Source: Actinoplanes aureus (lineage in GTDB: Bacteria; Actinomycetota; Actinomycetes; Mycobacteriales; Micromonosporaceae). From it: a stretch of DNA of 64,000 nucleotides. A program made the translations under genes and the position numbers. Positions 8,561 through 18,346 of this stretch are shown here, one piece after another; position 1 is the first letter of the stretch; each line of letters opens with the position of its first letter. The notes beneath the pieces are model-generated. The model was not told where the DNA came from, searched no databases, and saw only the letters and a list, made by a program, of their open reading frames with translations. Location: contig NZ_JADQTO010000010.1 of assembly GCF_015704865.1 (NCBI RefSeq), positions 1 to 64,000 of the forward strand, in the 5' to 3' direction.

Positions 8561-8723
8561 ACACGGTCACCGCCGGGAGCCGGGCGGGTTCATCCGGAGA
8601 GTGATCTCGCCCGCGTGCAGGCGTTGCGCGGCCGGACGTACCGGTCGATCTCCGGCCGGTCCTCCGGCTGCAGACAGATCCTGAGCTGTCGTCCGCGCGC
8701 CACCTATTTCACCGTCTTCGTAG

Positions 8724-8758
8724 GATGGCCCTCGCCGACGGGGGCGGCGAGGGCCATC
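8724..8758 (-). terminator. Hairpin after immunity gene 2
   Basis: The same perfect 14-bp stem as at 7870-7907, with a 7-base loop, lies 14 bases beyond the stop of the gene ending at 8773. Identical stems after two paralogous genes show that the terminator was duplicated together with the gene. Confidence 0.75.
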
Positions 8759-8772
8759 ACATCAGTGCCGCC

Positions 8773-9204
8773 TTATTCCGTTATGGCCTCATGTGCGAGT
8801 CGCGCCAGGGTCACCGCTTGCATCACGGGCGGCATACCTTTACGGCGTGCCACGGCGTCCCGGGCGATTTCCACTCCGGACACGAGGTATTCCGCCAACA
8901 ACCGCAACGTCTCCTCGTCGGACTTGCTCGTGATGTCCGCCGGGACGGCTATCTGAACGGCGATGAGGCGCTGTTTCCTGGACACCGACCCCGTTCTGAT
9001 TCCCGCGTAGTCGGGTTGCAGCAGTGGCCCGGGGATATGAAAGGCCACGTCCACCCCGGTCTCCTCGGAAACGAACTCCCAGGGAAGGCGCCCGACCTCT
9101 CGCGCCAGAGCCGACACGGCAGCCCTGCTGGCACGGTTGTCCGGGGAACTCCCCCCTATCACCGAGCCCACGAAGAGTGGCTCCCAATCATCGCCGTCTT
9201 CCAC
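8773..9204 (-). CDS. Putative immunity protein for the Rhs toxin, paralogue 2 (toxin-linked copy)
   Basis: A 143-residue soluble protein starting at GTG 9204, only two bases after the Rhs stop codon. Its ribosome site GGGAGG is inside the last two codons (Gly-Arg) of the toxin gene, so the pair is translationally coupled. It is a diverged paralogue of the protein at 7968-8408 in the central beta-rich region and in the following acidic/basic helix that ends in ARRKGM versus GRRKRL. Immediate coupling to the toxin end makes it the best candidate for the cognate inhibitor of the nuclease tip. No database family is recognised by eye. Confidence 0.7.
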   Translation of the reverse strand: MEDGDDWEPLFVGSVIGGSSPDNRASRAAVSALAREVGRLPWEFVSEETGVDVAFHIPGPLLQPDYAGIRTGSVSRKQRLIAVQIAVPADITSKSDEETLRLLAEYLVSGVEIARDAVARRKGMPPVMQAVTLARLAHEAITE

Positions 9205-9206
9205 CG

Positions 9207-12200
9207 CTACCTCCCGTCCAGAGGCCCGGGACTGAATGCGGGCAGCGTACCAGCGTGTTTTTCCTTATTCAGCGGCCCCGGCCATCGCGAGGTGAGGAAC
9301 CTCTCCGCCTTCTCCATGTCTCTACGAGTTCCTCGGGCGATGATCTCCAGGTTCTTTCCCTTCAAGAACTTCTTCGTGTATCGGTCCATGGGATTCGGTT
9401 CGCTGGTGATACCCCACTTGAGGAAGTCCCCGGTCTTGGCATCCGTCAACATGTACAGAACGGTCGGACGCGAGCTGTTGAGCGAGTTGCCATGAACACC
9501 GCTCGACGGCGGCTTGGGGGGTGTGGCCGGGTTCTTCGCGAACTTGCCACCCGGTCCACGCAGCGCCCCGTTGACGCAGTTGCACTTGTTCCCGTTGGCG
9601 TCGACGCCGCCCGGGCAGTTGTGCACCAGCAGGGACGCGTCGCCGGCGAGGATGTAGTAGTTGTGCTGGCCGTCCACGGTCAGGTTGTGCACACGCTCGG
9701 TGCGGGTGTGCTTCTTGATCGCGGTGATCTGGACCCAGGTGCCGGATCCGGTCTGCAGCCACATGCCCCGCTTGAGCTGTGCGCCCTCGACCCAGCGGCC
9801 AACGTCGGGCAACCAGAACAGGTGTGCGGCGGTGGAGGTGAAGCTGCCGGTCTCGCCGTCGTCGTCGACGGTGATCGTGACCAGCTTCTTGACCCCGGCG
9901 TGGTTGCGGACGTCGGTGACCGGACGAGCCTGGTTCTCCCCGGTCTCCACGTCGGTGGCCAGCACCCGGTCGCCCAGTTGCAGGTCCTCGATGGGCTTGC
10001 TGCCACCGTCGGCGAGCAGCACCCGGGTTCCCGGCACGAAGCTGTTGCACTTCGACGGCGTGTTCGTCGTGTCCGCCTTGGGCGTGGCCGGTGCGTCGCC
10101 GGCGTCCGGGGCCTTCGGCGTGTCCGGAGCCTTCGGTGGAGTGGCCGCCTTGGCCACGTCCGTGGCGTTGTCCGTGGCCTTGTACGCGTCGTAGACGTTG
10201 TCCGCGGTCTTCGCCATCTTGACCGCGCCGATCACGTTGCCGGCCAGCGGAATCGCCGAGGCGAGCGACATCGCACCGTCGACGTAGTTGCCCTCGGCCA
10301 TGTACCAGATGCCGTTCGCCACGTCGGCGACCTCGCCGACCACCGGCACCATGCCGACCACGTCCAGCGTCGCGTGCCCGAGGTCCGACCAAGACATCCC
10401 GAACAGGTGACCGTCCAGCTCCACGAAGCTGATCGGGTTACCACCGGCGAACGAGTACCGGTTGTTCAGGAACGGGTCCATGGCCAGGCCCATGTCCGAC
10501 AGCGCGCCGCCGTAGTAGTCCCGGGTGAGGAACCGGTTCAGGCCCGGGTCGTAGTCGCGGAAGCCCATGTCGTACGTGCCGGAGCCGGCGTCCCACCGGG
10601 AGGCGTTGAAGCGGAACGCGTTGTACGGCTCCTCCTCTTCTCCCTCACTCGCGGGCTTGTCCGCGCCGGTGAACTGGGACTTGTCGTCGCTGCCGTACGC
10701 GGTGTAGCCGTACGTGGCGCGGGTCTTGCCGTCCTCCTTGGTGATCGCGATGACGTCGCCGCGCGGCCGGTAGGTGTACTGCGAGTACTCCTTCGCGCCG
10801 TCGTCCTTGTGCTTGATCTGGGTCAGCTGCTGACCCCACGGCGAATACTGGTAGGACTTGTCCGCCTTGCCGGCCACCTCCTCGCGCAGCACCTGGTTGT
10901 CGATGCCCAGGTAGGTGAAGGCGGTCGTCTTGCCGTCCGAGGTCTGCGACACCGTCCGGTCGAACGGGTCGTAGACGTAGGTGGTGGACTTGGCGGTGGC
11001 CCCGGTGCCGGAAGTCGTCTTGGCCGTCCGGTCGAAGCCGTCGTAGTAGTGCTTCTGCGTCCGCTGCCCACCGGTCGAGACGGTGTCCAGGCGGCCCAGC
11101 GGGTCGTAGTTGTACGTCGACGTCAGCCCGCTCGCGGTGGAGGAGTGCAGCCGGTTGCGGTCGTACTTGTGGGTGGTGGTGACGCCTCCGGCAGTCTCCG
11201 ACACGACGTTGCTGTTCGCGTCGTAGACGTACGCCTCGGTGGCCGAGCTGTCCCCGGACTTGGTGAGCTTGGCGATCCGGTCCTGCGGGTCGTAGTCGAA
11301 GGTGTACGTGTTGTCGATGTAGTCCGACGTGTTGTCGGCGTTCATCAACTTCAGGACGTCCTTCGACGGGGTGCCGTTCGGCCCGTACTCCAGGCTGTGC
11401 TCCGCGACCAGGGTTCCGGCGGAGGTCTTCTCCACCTGGTGCTTGACCGCGCCGTCCAGGTAGTACGCCAGGTCGACCGTGTTGCCGTTCGGCTTGACCT
11501 GCTTGAGCAGCTCGCCACGCGCGGTGTAGGTGAACGTGGAGATCTGCTGGTTGCCGGCGGTGGGCGAGTCGGCGTTCGTCACCTTGGTGACCATGTCCCG
11601 CGCGTCGTACTCGACCTTCGACCAGGTGAGGTCGTGGGTCGTGGTGAGCGGGTTGCCGTTGTCGTCGTAGGTCAGCGCGGTGGTGTTCTTCACCGCGCCG
11701 GCGGCGACCTCCTCGATCTTGTTGATCTGATTGACGTCGTCGTAGGAGATGCGGTACGTGTCGCTCTTCGCGCCGCTGAGGTCCTTGACCTCTGTCATGA
11801 ACCCGTTCGCGTTGTACCGGTAGGTGAACTCCTTCTTCTCGTTGTCGGTCTCGGTGCCGCTGTCGCGGACCAGCTTGACCGCGTCCGCGACCACCTTGCC
11901 GGTCGCCTGGTCGGTCAAGGTGATCTTCTGGGGCGCGTCCTCGGTGAAGGTGTAGCTACCGAGGCTGACCCAGGTGCCGGGGTTCGCGGTCTGGTTGACC
12001 GTCTTCACCGTGCTGCCGCCGGAGTGGGTGACCGTGAACCTGGCGTCCGTGGCCGCGCCGCTCACCTGCGGGTAGTACACGAACACCTGGTAGGTGCCGT
12101 CCCGCGGGATGTTCAGCTGCCAGTTGTACTGGGCCGCGCCGCTGCCGGCCGGAGCCGTGTAGACGTCGTAGCCGTACTGGCCGGTGGCCGCGCCGCTGGT

Positions 12201-15200
12201 CCAGGTGCCCTGGGTGGCGGTGTTGTTGGAGTCGGAGCTGTCGACCAGGACCACGTCCTTGCCGACCGGCACGCCGTCGTCGGAGCGGCCCTTCTGATTA
12301 CCCGAGGGGTAGAAGTCCCAGGTCATCGTCCGGGTGACCGAACCACCGGCCGAGCTAAGCGTGTTCTTCGTCTGCTGGCCCAGGTCGTTGTAGTCGAACT
12401 TGTTGACGATGCCCCACGAGTCGGTCGAGCTCTTCGTCCACCCGTTGTCGTAGTAGGTGTAGTCGGTGACGTTCCGGACCGACTGTCCCTCCGACGCCGG
12501 GGCGCTGACCCTCTCCAGATTGCCGACCGAGTCGTACTCGTAGAGGGTCTTGTCCGGCTTGTTGTACCGGCTGTCGCCCGGGTCGTAGGGCGACCAGACC
12601 TCCTTGACCCGGTTCAGCGGGTCGTAGACCTTAACCGCGGTGAAGTCCTCCGCGTTCGCCGACGCGACGCCCCGCGGCGTGATCACCTTGGTCTGGTTGC
12701 CGACCGGGTCGTACTCGTACTTCGTCGTGCGGTAGGTGACGGCGCCGGAGGTGTCCCGGGTGTGCGGAACCTTCGACTCGATCAGGTCACCGCGGGCGTT
12801 GTACGCCGCCACCGACTCGTTGCCGTCGGCGTCCGTGCTACCGACCGTCAGGCCGTCCTTGTCGTAGCGGACGGTGGTGAACTTGCCGGCCGCGTCCGTC
12901 GTCTTCACCACACGGTGCAGCAGGTCGTACTCGTACTTGGTGGTGAAGTCGGTGGTGTCGGCCGTGGCGTTCTTCTTGGCATCCACCAGCGTCAACAGGT
13001 TGCCGACGTTGTCGAAGACCGCGGTGACCTTCTGACCCTTGCCGTTGACCATCTCGATCGGCTGGTAGATCGCGTCGTACTTGGTAGTGGTGGTGTAGTC
13101 GCCGGCCGTCGCCGTCAGATTGCCCTGCGGCTCCGTCTCGGTGAGCAGGTTGCCGACCTTGTCGTAGGTGTAGGTGGACCTGCGCTCGGCGCTCGTCGAC
13201 TCGTCCTTGGGCATCACCGACTCGATCACCTGGTCGGCCTTGTCGAAGACCGACGTGGTCGTCGTGCCGTTGGCGGCGTACGCCGTGAGCATGTTGTCGT
13301 TCGCGTCGTACACCGACGCCTTGATGGTCAGGTAGCGGTTGTTCGCGGCGTCGACCGGCTCGACCCGATCCTTCGGACGCCCGAAGGTGTCGTACGTCTG
13401 AGTGGTCTTCGCCTGCTTGTCGTTCCTGACCTCGGTCACGTTGCCGCGGGCGTCGTAGACGAACGCCGACGCCACCAGCTTCGCGTCGATGATCTTCTGC
13501 GGGTATCCGCTGGCGTGGTACAGATCGAACTTGGTCTCGTTGCCGTTGGCGTCCTTCGCCGTGAGCAGCCGGCCCCAGGTGTCGTGGGTGTTGGTGGTGA
13601 CGGCACCGGTCGGGTCGGTGACCGTGGCCAGGTCGCCCTCGGTCGTGTAGGTGAACGAGTACCTGCGGCCCTCCGGGCTGGTCTTCGTGGCCAGGTCGGC
13701 CACGTACCCGTTGAGCTGCGTCTGGTAGGTCAGGACGGTCCCCGCGTGGTTGTTCTTGACCGCGAGCGCGTCCTTGATCTCCAGTGGGTAACCGGTCTTG
13801 GCGTCGTACCGCCAGGTCGACACCGCACTGTTCGCCTCGGTCAGCGACGTCACGTTGTGCTGGTCGTCCCAGACCAGCTTGGTGACCTCGTTCTTGGCGT
13901 TGGTCACCTGGTACGGCCGGCCGTACCCGTCATGGTTGTAGGTGGTCTTGTTGTTCTCCGCGTCGGTGACGACGGTGTTGATGTTGCGGCCCTGCGGCCC
14001 GTCCGGGTCGGTGTACGCGAACTGGGTCAGCCCGCCGAGCCGGTCGGTGTACGACTTGGTCCGCCAGTGCCACTGCGGGTCGTCGCCGGTCGACGGGTAG
14101 TGGTAGACCAGGTTCGTCGCGTTGCCCCGCGGGTCGGTGACCTTGACCAGCTTGACGTTCTTGTTCCCCTGGGTCATGTCGTACTGGAACTTGAACGTCT
14201 TCGGCGTGCCGTCGGTCGAGCCGTAGCCGTCGATCAGCTCACCGAGCAGGCCCTTGTCGGTGTACGTGAAGTACAGCGTCCGCCCGGCGACATCCTTGAT
14301 CGTCTTGACGTGGTCGATGATCTTCGGGTTGGTCAGACCGGTGCCGGACGCCCGGGTCCAGGTGGTGTCGTTGATGTACTCGAAGTTCTCGCCCTTGGCC
14401 CAGTAGTCGATGGTGATGGTCTGCCGCGACTCGGGGTCCGTGACGTACCGGAGGAACTTGGTCGGCGCGTTGTTGCTCTTGCGCTCCTCGTAGGTGAACA
14501 GCATGGTGTTGCCGTTCTTGTCCACCGTCGAGGTCGGGTAGCCCTCGCAGTCGTAGAAGAACCGGGTGCGGTCCGGGCGGGTCAGCGACCAGGCCTGCGA
14601 CTCCTGGGTGTTCGGCTTGCAGTCGACCCCGGCCTTCTGCTCGAGGTACAGGTGCACGCCCTTGGGCGACACCCAGGTGCCGGTGGCCTGGTCCAGGCTG
14701 AACCGGTGGCTGGTGCCGTCACCGTCGGTGAACGTCACCGTGGTCGGCTTCGGGTTCGGGTGGAAGTCCAGCGGGCTGCCCAGGCGCATCATCGTGGACG
14801 CCTGCAACGACCAGCCGAAGCCGGAGACCGTGTCGGTGGTGTCCAGCGAGTTGTAGGAGAGCCGGGCGAACGACGACAGGCCCCGCGACGGGTTGCTGAA
14901 GGCGTTGTACTGCCACACCGTGTTACCGGCGTACAGGTTGTTCATCAGGCTGCCGCCGGCGCCGGTGTTCTTCCCCGCGTACGAGTAGAAGTCCTCCAGG
15001 CCGAGCTGGTCCGAGGTGGCCTCGACCACCGCGACCTTCTGCGCCAGCGGCGCGATGGACGCGGTCTGCGACAGCGTCTGCCCGGTGGTCTTGTTCTGCA
15101 GCTCCCAGCTGATCGTGTAGTCGGTCTTCTTGTTGCCCTCCGTCGTCGACGGTGGGGTGGTGACCGTCGCGGTCAGGTCGGCCGTGCCGCCGGACGGGAC

Positions 15201-18200
15201 GTCCGCGGGCAGCGCGGTGACCGCGGTTGAGCCGCTCACCGCTTCGCCGTTGGCCCGTGCCCACTTGTACGACAGCTGCCAGTCGGCCGCCTTCCAGGCC
15301 GTCGGCGTCGGGTTCGAGACCGACACCGGCGTGGTGAACGTCGTCGCCGGCGGTGCGCCCTCGGGCAGCTGCGCCGCGTAGTACGTCGACTCCGGCGTCT
15401 GCTCCAGGTAGGTGACCTCGAGCGTCGGGCGCAGCATGGGCTCGGCCGTCTCGGCGGCCAGCAGCATCGCCCGCGCCGTGGCGGCGGCCTCGTCGCGCTG
15501 CTTGAGCAGTACGCCGTGGTTGCCGGACGGTGTCGTCACCCAGGACTTGGCCGCGGTGGTGACGTCCCAGGTCATCCACTTCGGATCGTTGGTGAAGGTG
15601 CTGTTCGCCGACAGCGCGGTGGCGTCGTAGTCACCGCCCGCCTTCGTCCATGCGGTGGTGCCGTCGCTGGTGTTCCAGGTCGCCTTGGTCTGGTCGAAGG
15701 CGCGGGTCAGCCGGTGCACGTCGACGTACTCGTCGGTGTCCGTGCCCGGGTAGAGACCGACGTTCCACATCCGCAGCTGTGCGTCGGTGACCTGCGCGTT
15801 CGCCGGTACCCCGGAGATCGGGAACTTGACCAGGCCGCGGGTGTCGCCGTACGTCGACGAGTTGTTGCCCGGTGAGACGTACGGGTCGCCGGCGTAGCTG
15901 TTGACGTTCGCCGCCGGCTGGGTCGCCGACAGCGTCGTGTCGGTCACCCCGCTCCGGAAGATCTTCGTGATCTGCCCGGCCTTGGGCAGCATGGCCGGCA
16001 CGGTCGGACCGGCGATGATCTTCCCGTCGGTGGTCTTGACGGCGACCATGTAGTAGAAGAACTTGCGCTTCATGATGTCGGTCTCGGCCGCCGGTGTCGG
16101 CGACGCCGTGGTGTCCTGGAAGGTCGTCGTGCCCCTCGCCACCGGCGCCACCAGGGTCGCCGCGGACGGCGTCCAGGTCTGGTAGACGCTGCGGTGCACC
16201 TGGTACTCGGCGATGTCGGTGCCGGAGTAGGCCGGCCAGTCCAGCAGCGCACCGGTCGCGGTGATGGTCGTCGGCGGGTTCACCGGGACGCCCGGCTTGC
16301 CGTAGGTGACCACCAGCTTCGGCAGGTTCGCGTCGCGGCGGGCGTTGTTGTACGCGTACTCCGAGGCCTGGAAGATCGCGCCGCCGCGACCCTTGTCGGC
16401 CTCGTTTACCGCCTTGATCATGAGGCCGTTGTTGGCCGCGCCGTTGACCCACTCCTGCACGACGTTGCGCACCGGGAACGCGGACCACACGCTCGACTTG
16501 CTGTTCGCCTTGACCGTGTTCGCCTTGGTGAACCGCACCGCGTCGGCGATCACCGCCTTGTTCGCGACGTCGCCCAGGACGACCCGGCCGGTGGTGCCGG
16601 CCGCGAACGGATGCACGCCCAGGGTCTTCCAGCCGCCGGCGGCGACCGGGGTGGTCTGGTCGACGGTGTACGCCTTCGAGCCGCCGTTGTAGTGCACCGT
16701 GTACGGCGCGTTCGCCGCCCGGTCGTTCTCGCCGACGTAGTGCACCTCGACCAGGTAGTTCCCGGCCTCGGTGATGGTCGGCACGTAGGTGTAGGTGTGC
16801 CCGGTCGTCGCGTCGTTGTTGACCCGGTAGTCGCCGCCGATCGCCTTCGCGATCAACGCGGTGTTCGTCGAGGCCGTCCAGGTGCCCGCCGCGGCGGTGT
16901 TGCTGTCCCCGTCGTCGACCGTGACGATGTTGCCGACCGGCTCGGCCGCGATGTTGGCGTTCATGTTCGCCCACGTGGCGGTCGTCTCCGACCACGCCGA
17001 GGTGATCTTGCGAGCCTCCATCGGCACGTCGTAGCCGTACGCGTGGTAGGACGAGTCGTAGTAGAGCTGGAGCTGAGCGTCGTCGATCGTGGTGCCGGCC
17101 GGCACCATGCCGGTGTCGAACTTCAGCAGCGACCGCCACGCCGCCGTCGCGTCCGTGCCCACCCGCAGCTCGTACGAGCTGTTGTAGTTGGTGGTCGTGG
17201 CGCCCGACGAGATCATCACGTCCTGGGCGTCGGCCGGGACCGGCTGCACCTTGATCGTCGGGTCCACCACGACCGGGTACTTCCGGGCCGGGTCCGCCAG
17301 CCAGGCCGAGTCCGCGGTCACCGTGATCGTCGACCCGGCGACCCGCTGCGTGACCTTCGTGCTGGTCGTGCCGGCGCTGTCGTACATGTACGGGGCGGGC
17401 ATGGTCAGCACGGTCGCGCCGGCCGCGTTCTGGAACGCGATCGACCCGTCCTGCTGCGGCAACGCCGTCAGGCCCGTGGTGTCCAGGGAGAACGTGTACG
17501 ACGCCGGACCCGACGGGGCCTTCTTGAGGAGGATCTTCTCCTTCAGCTCGGTCGAGCTGACGTCGTAGATCAGGTCGGCACCACCGATCAGACCCGGGTA
17601 GGTGACCGTGGAACCGGACACCTTCGGCGTCGCGCCGCGAGCCGCACCGGGCAGGCCGAGCTCGACCGTCCGGCCGTCCTTCACGAACCGCACCAGGTTG
17701 TCGCTCGTGTCACCGAACAGGCTGGTGAAGGTGTTCGTCGAGTTGCCCTGCACGTAGCCGGTCTCGCCGGTCGGCCGCACCCGTGTGTCGATGGGCCGGT
17801 ACCGGCCGCCGTCGCGGTAGTTCACCGGCACCGGAGAGATCTCCGCCTGCATTCGGCCGTCGGACAGCTGGTAGACGGTGCCGTTGGCGTTCCGCTTCGA
17901 CGTGATCTCACGTACCCGCTTCTGCGCCGGCCACTTCTTCGCGGCCGGCGCCGCCTCGTTGACCGCCAGGCCGGCGCTGACCGGCTCGGCCCGCGACCGG
18001 CCGTCCCCGGCGCCCACCAGTTCCTCGGCCGCACCGCGCATCCGGTCCAGCAGTCCCGGTTCGTCCGCCGCTGGACGGTCGTCGGCCTGGGCCGATGCCG
18101 CAGGTGCGGTGTCGTCTCGCGTCATCACGTAGCCCACGGCACCTGAGCCCGCCACGAGCGTCAGCGCCAAGGCCGCGATGAGCGCGCCCCGTATTCTCCC

Positions 18201-18209
18201 CATGCCCAC
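9207..18209 (-). CDS. Giant secreted Rhs/YD-repeat toxin with Hint domain and GIY-YIG-like nuclease tip
   Basis: A 3000-residue polymorphic toxin. Residues 1-40 hold a signal/membrane segment. Two DNRLRE-type modules (about 325-430 and 745-935) and two golvesin-C-like modules (about 431-565 and 1985-2115) flank or interrupt the YD-repeat shell (about 1180-2500). The Rhs core around DYDPGLNRFLTRD (2552) is followed by a hydrophobic pre-toxin stretch. A Hint (intein-like) domain runs from Cys2721 to VHNC (Cys2865) and should release the tip. The last 86 residues contain LYMLTD (2918) and KWGIT (2931), then Arg2943, Glu2966/Glu2969 and Asn2981, matching GIY-YIG nuclease order. An N-terminal signal rather than a PAAR module suggests export like WapA of Gram-positives. 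It is coupled to the immunity gene at 8773-9204. Confidence 0.88.
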   Translation of the reverse strand: MGMGRIRGALIAALALTLVAGSGAVGYVMTRDDTAPAASAQADDRPAADEPGLLDRMRGAAEELVGAGDGRSRAEPVSAGLAVNEAAPAAKKWPAQKRVREITSKRNANGTVYQLSDGRMQAEISPVPVNYRDGGRYRPIDTRVRPTGETGYVQGNSTNTFTSLFGDTSDNLVRFVKDGRTVELGLPGAARGATPKVSGSTVTYPGLIGGADLIYDVSSTELKEKILLKKAPSGPASYTFSLDTTGLTALPQQDGSIAFQNAAGATVLTMPAPYMYDSAGTTSTKVTQRVAGSTITVTADSAWLADPARKYPVVVDPTIKVQPVPADAQDVMISSGATTTNYNSSYELRVGTDATAAWRSLLKFDTGMVPAGTTIDDAQLQLYYDSSYHAYGYDVPMEARKITSAWSETTATWANMNANIAAEPVGNIVTVDDGDSNTAAAGTWTASTNTALIAKAIGGDYRVNNDATTGHTYTYVPTITEAGNYLVEVHYVGENDRAANAPYTVHYNGGSKAYTVDQTTPVAAGGWKTLGVHPFAAGTTGRVVLGDVANKAVIADAVRFTKANTVKANSKSSVWSAFPVRNVVQEWVNGAANNGLMIKAVNEADKGRGGAIFQASEYAYNNARRDANLPKLVVTYGKPGVPVNPPTTITATGALLDWPAYSGTDIAEYQVHRSVYQTWTPSAATLVAPVARGTTTFQDTTASPTPAAETDIMKRKFFYYMVAVKTTDGKIIAGPTVPAMLPKAGQITKIFRSGVTDTTLSATQPAANVNSYAGDPYVSPGNNSSTYGDTRGLVKFPISGVPANAQVTDAQLRMWNVGLYPGTDTDEYVDVHRLTRAFDQTKATWNTSDGTTAWTKAGGDYDATALSANSTFTNDPKWMTWDVTTAAKSWVTTPSGNHGVLLKQRDEAAATARAMLLAAETAEPMLRPTLEVTYLEQTPESTYYAAQLPEGAPPATTFTTPVSVSNPTPTAWKAADWQLSYKWARANGEAVSGSTAVTALPADVPSGGTADLTATVTTPPSTTEGNKKTDYTISWELQNKTTGQTLSQTASIAPLAQKVAVVEATSDQLGLEDFYSYAGKNTGAGGSLMNNLYAGNTVWQYNAFSNPSRGLSSFARLSYNSLDTTDTVSGFGWSLQASTMMRLGSPLDFHPNPKPTTVTFTDGDGTSHRFSLDQATGTWVSPKGVHLYLEQKAGVDCKPNTQESQAWSLTRPDRTRFFYDCEGYPTSTVDKNGNTMLFTYEERKSNNAPTKFLRYVTDPESRQTITIDYWAKGENFEYINDTTWTRASGTGLTNPKIIDHVKTIKDVAGRTLYFTYTDKGLLGELIDGYGSTDGTPKTFKFQYDMTQGNKNVKLVKVTDPRGNATNLVYHYPSTGDDPQWHWRTKSYTDRLGGLTQFAYTDPDGPQGRNINTVVTDAENNKTTYNHDGYGRPYQVTNAKNEVTKLVWDDQHNVTSLTEANSAVSTWRYDAKTGYPLEIKDALAVKNNHAGTVLTYQTQLNGYVADLATKTSPEGRRYSFTYTTEGDLATVTDPTGAVTTNTHDTWGRLLTAKDANGNETKFDLYHASGYPQKIIDAKLVASAFVYDARGNVTEVRNDKQAKTTQTYDTFGRPKDRVEPVDAANNRYLTIKASVYDANDNMLTAYAANGTTTTSVFDKADQVIESVMPKDESTSAERRSTYTYDKVGNLLTETEPQGNLTATAGDYTTTTKYDAIYQPIEMVNGKGQKVTAVFDNVGNLLTLVDAKKNATADTTDFTTKYEYDLLHRVVKTTDAAGKFTTVRYDKDGLTVGSTDADGNESVAAYNARGDLIESKVPHTRDTSGAVTYRTTKYEYDPVGNQTKVITPRGVASANAEDFTAVKVYDPLNRVKEVWSPYDPGDSRYNKPDKTLYEYDSVGNLERVSAPASEGQSVRNVTDYTYYDNGWTKSSTDSWGIVNKFDYNDLGQQTKNTLSSAGGSVTRTMTWDFYPSGNQKGRSDDGVPVGKDVVLVDSSDSNNTATQGTWTSGAATGQYGYDVYTAPAGSGAAQYNWQLNIPRDGTYQVFVYYPQVSGAATDARFTVTHSGGSTVKTVNQTANPGTWVSLGSYTFTEDAPQKITLTDQATGKVVADAVKLVRDSGTETDNEKKEFTYRYNANGFMTEVKDLSGAKSDTYRISYDDVNQINKIEEVAAGAVKNTTALTYDDNGNPLTTTHDLTWSKVEYDARDMVTKVTNADSPTAGNQQISTFTYTARGELLKQVKPNGNTVDLAYYLDGAVKHQVEKTSAGTLVAEHSLEYGPNGTPSKDVLKLMNADNTSDYIDNTYTFDYDPQDRIAKLTKSGDSSATEAYVYDANSNVVSETAGGVTTTHKYDRNRLHSSTASGLTSTYNYDPLGRLDTVSTGGQRTQKHYYDGFDRTAKTTSGTGATAKSTTYVYDPFDRTVSQTSDGKTTAFTYLGIDNQVLREEVAGKADKSYQYSPWGQQLTQIKHKDDGAKEYSQYTYRPRGDVIAITKEDGKTRATYGYTAYGSDDKSQFTGADKPASEGEEEEPYNAFRFNASRWDAGSGTYDMGFRDYDPGLNRFLTRDYYGGALSDMGLAMDPFLNNRYSFAGGNPISFVELDGHLFGMSWSDLGHATLDVVGMVPVVGEVADVANGIWYMAEGNYVDGAMSLASAIPLAGNVIGAVKMAKTADNVYDAYKATDNATDVAKAATPPKAPDTPKAPDAGDAPATPKADTTNTPSKCNSFVPGTRVLLADGGSKPIEDLQLGDRVLATDVETGENQARPVTDVRNHAGVKKLVTITVDDDGETGSFTSTAAHLFWLPDVGRWVEGAQLKRGMWLQTGSGTWVQITAIKKHTRTERVHNLTVDGQHNYYILAGDASLLVHNCPGGVDANGNKCNCVNGALRGPGGKFAKNPATPPKPPSSGVHGNSLNSSRPTVLYMLTDAKTGDFLKWGITSEPNPMDRYTKKFLKGKNLEIIARGTRRDMEKAERFLTSRWPGPLNKEKHAGTLPAFSPGPLDGR

Positions 18210-18346
18210 GTCCTTCGTCTGTCGACATACGACGAGGGGAAGCTAGGTGAGTGGCATATTCATGGGCGTACATTCGTGATACATCCGCGATGTAGCTTCA
18301 CCGCCCGGCGGGTAGCGTGCTCCCCTGTTGCTGAGGGGGGCCTCGT

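Larger units (their letters stand above)
8418..8772. other. Spacer between the two immunity paralogues
   Basis: No gene is seen in these 355 bases. They hold the second 66-base block (8495-8560) and the second hairpin (8724-8758). The remaining 8561-8723 is GC-rich with no feature I can name. On the minus strand this spacer is the terminator of paralogue 2 followed by the probable promoter of paralogue 1, so each gene may have its own transcript. Confidence 0.6.

Noticed and set aside
9024..15230. A 2068-codon open frame on the plus strand opposite rhs
   Set aside because: It is the antisense shadow of the Rhs gene, caused by its codon bias. The product is Val/Arg/Gly-rich, low-complexity and without recognisable domains.
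18210..18346. Search for an ECF-type promoter (-35 GGAAC) in front of rhs
   Set aside because: No convincing -35/-10 pair was visible by eye; sigma control of rhs remains only a positional inference.
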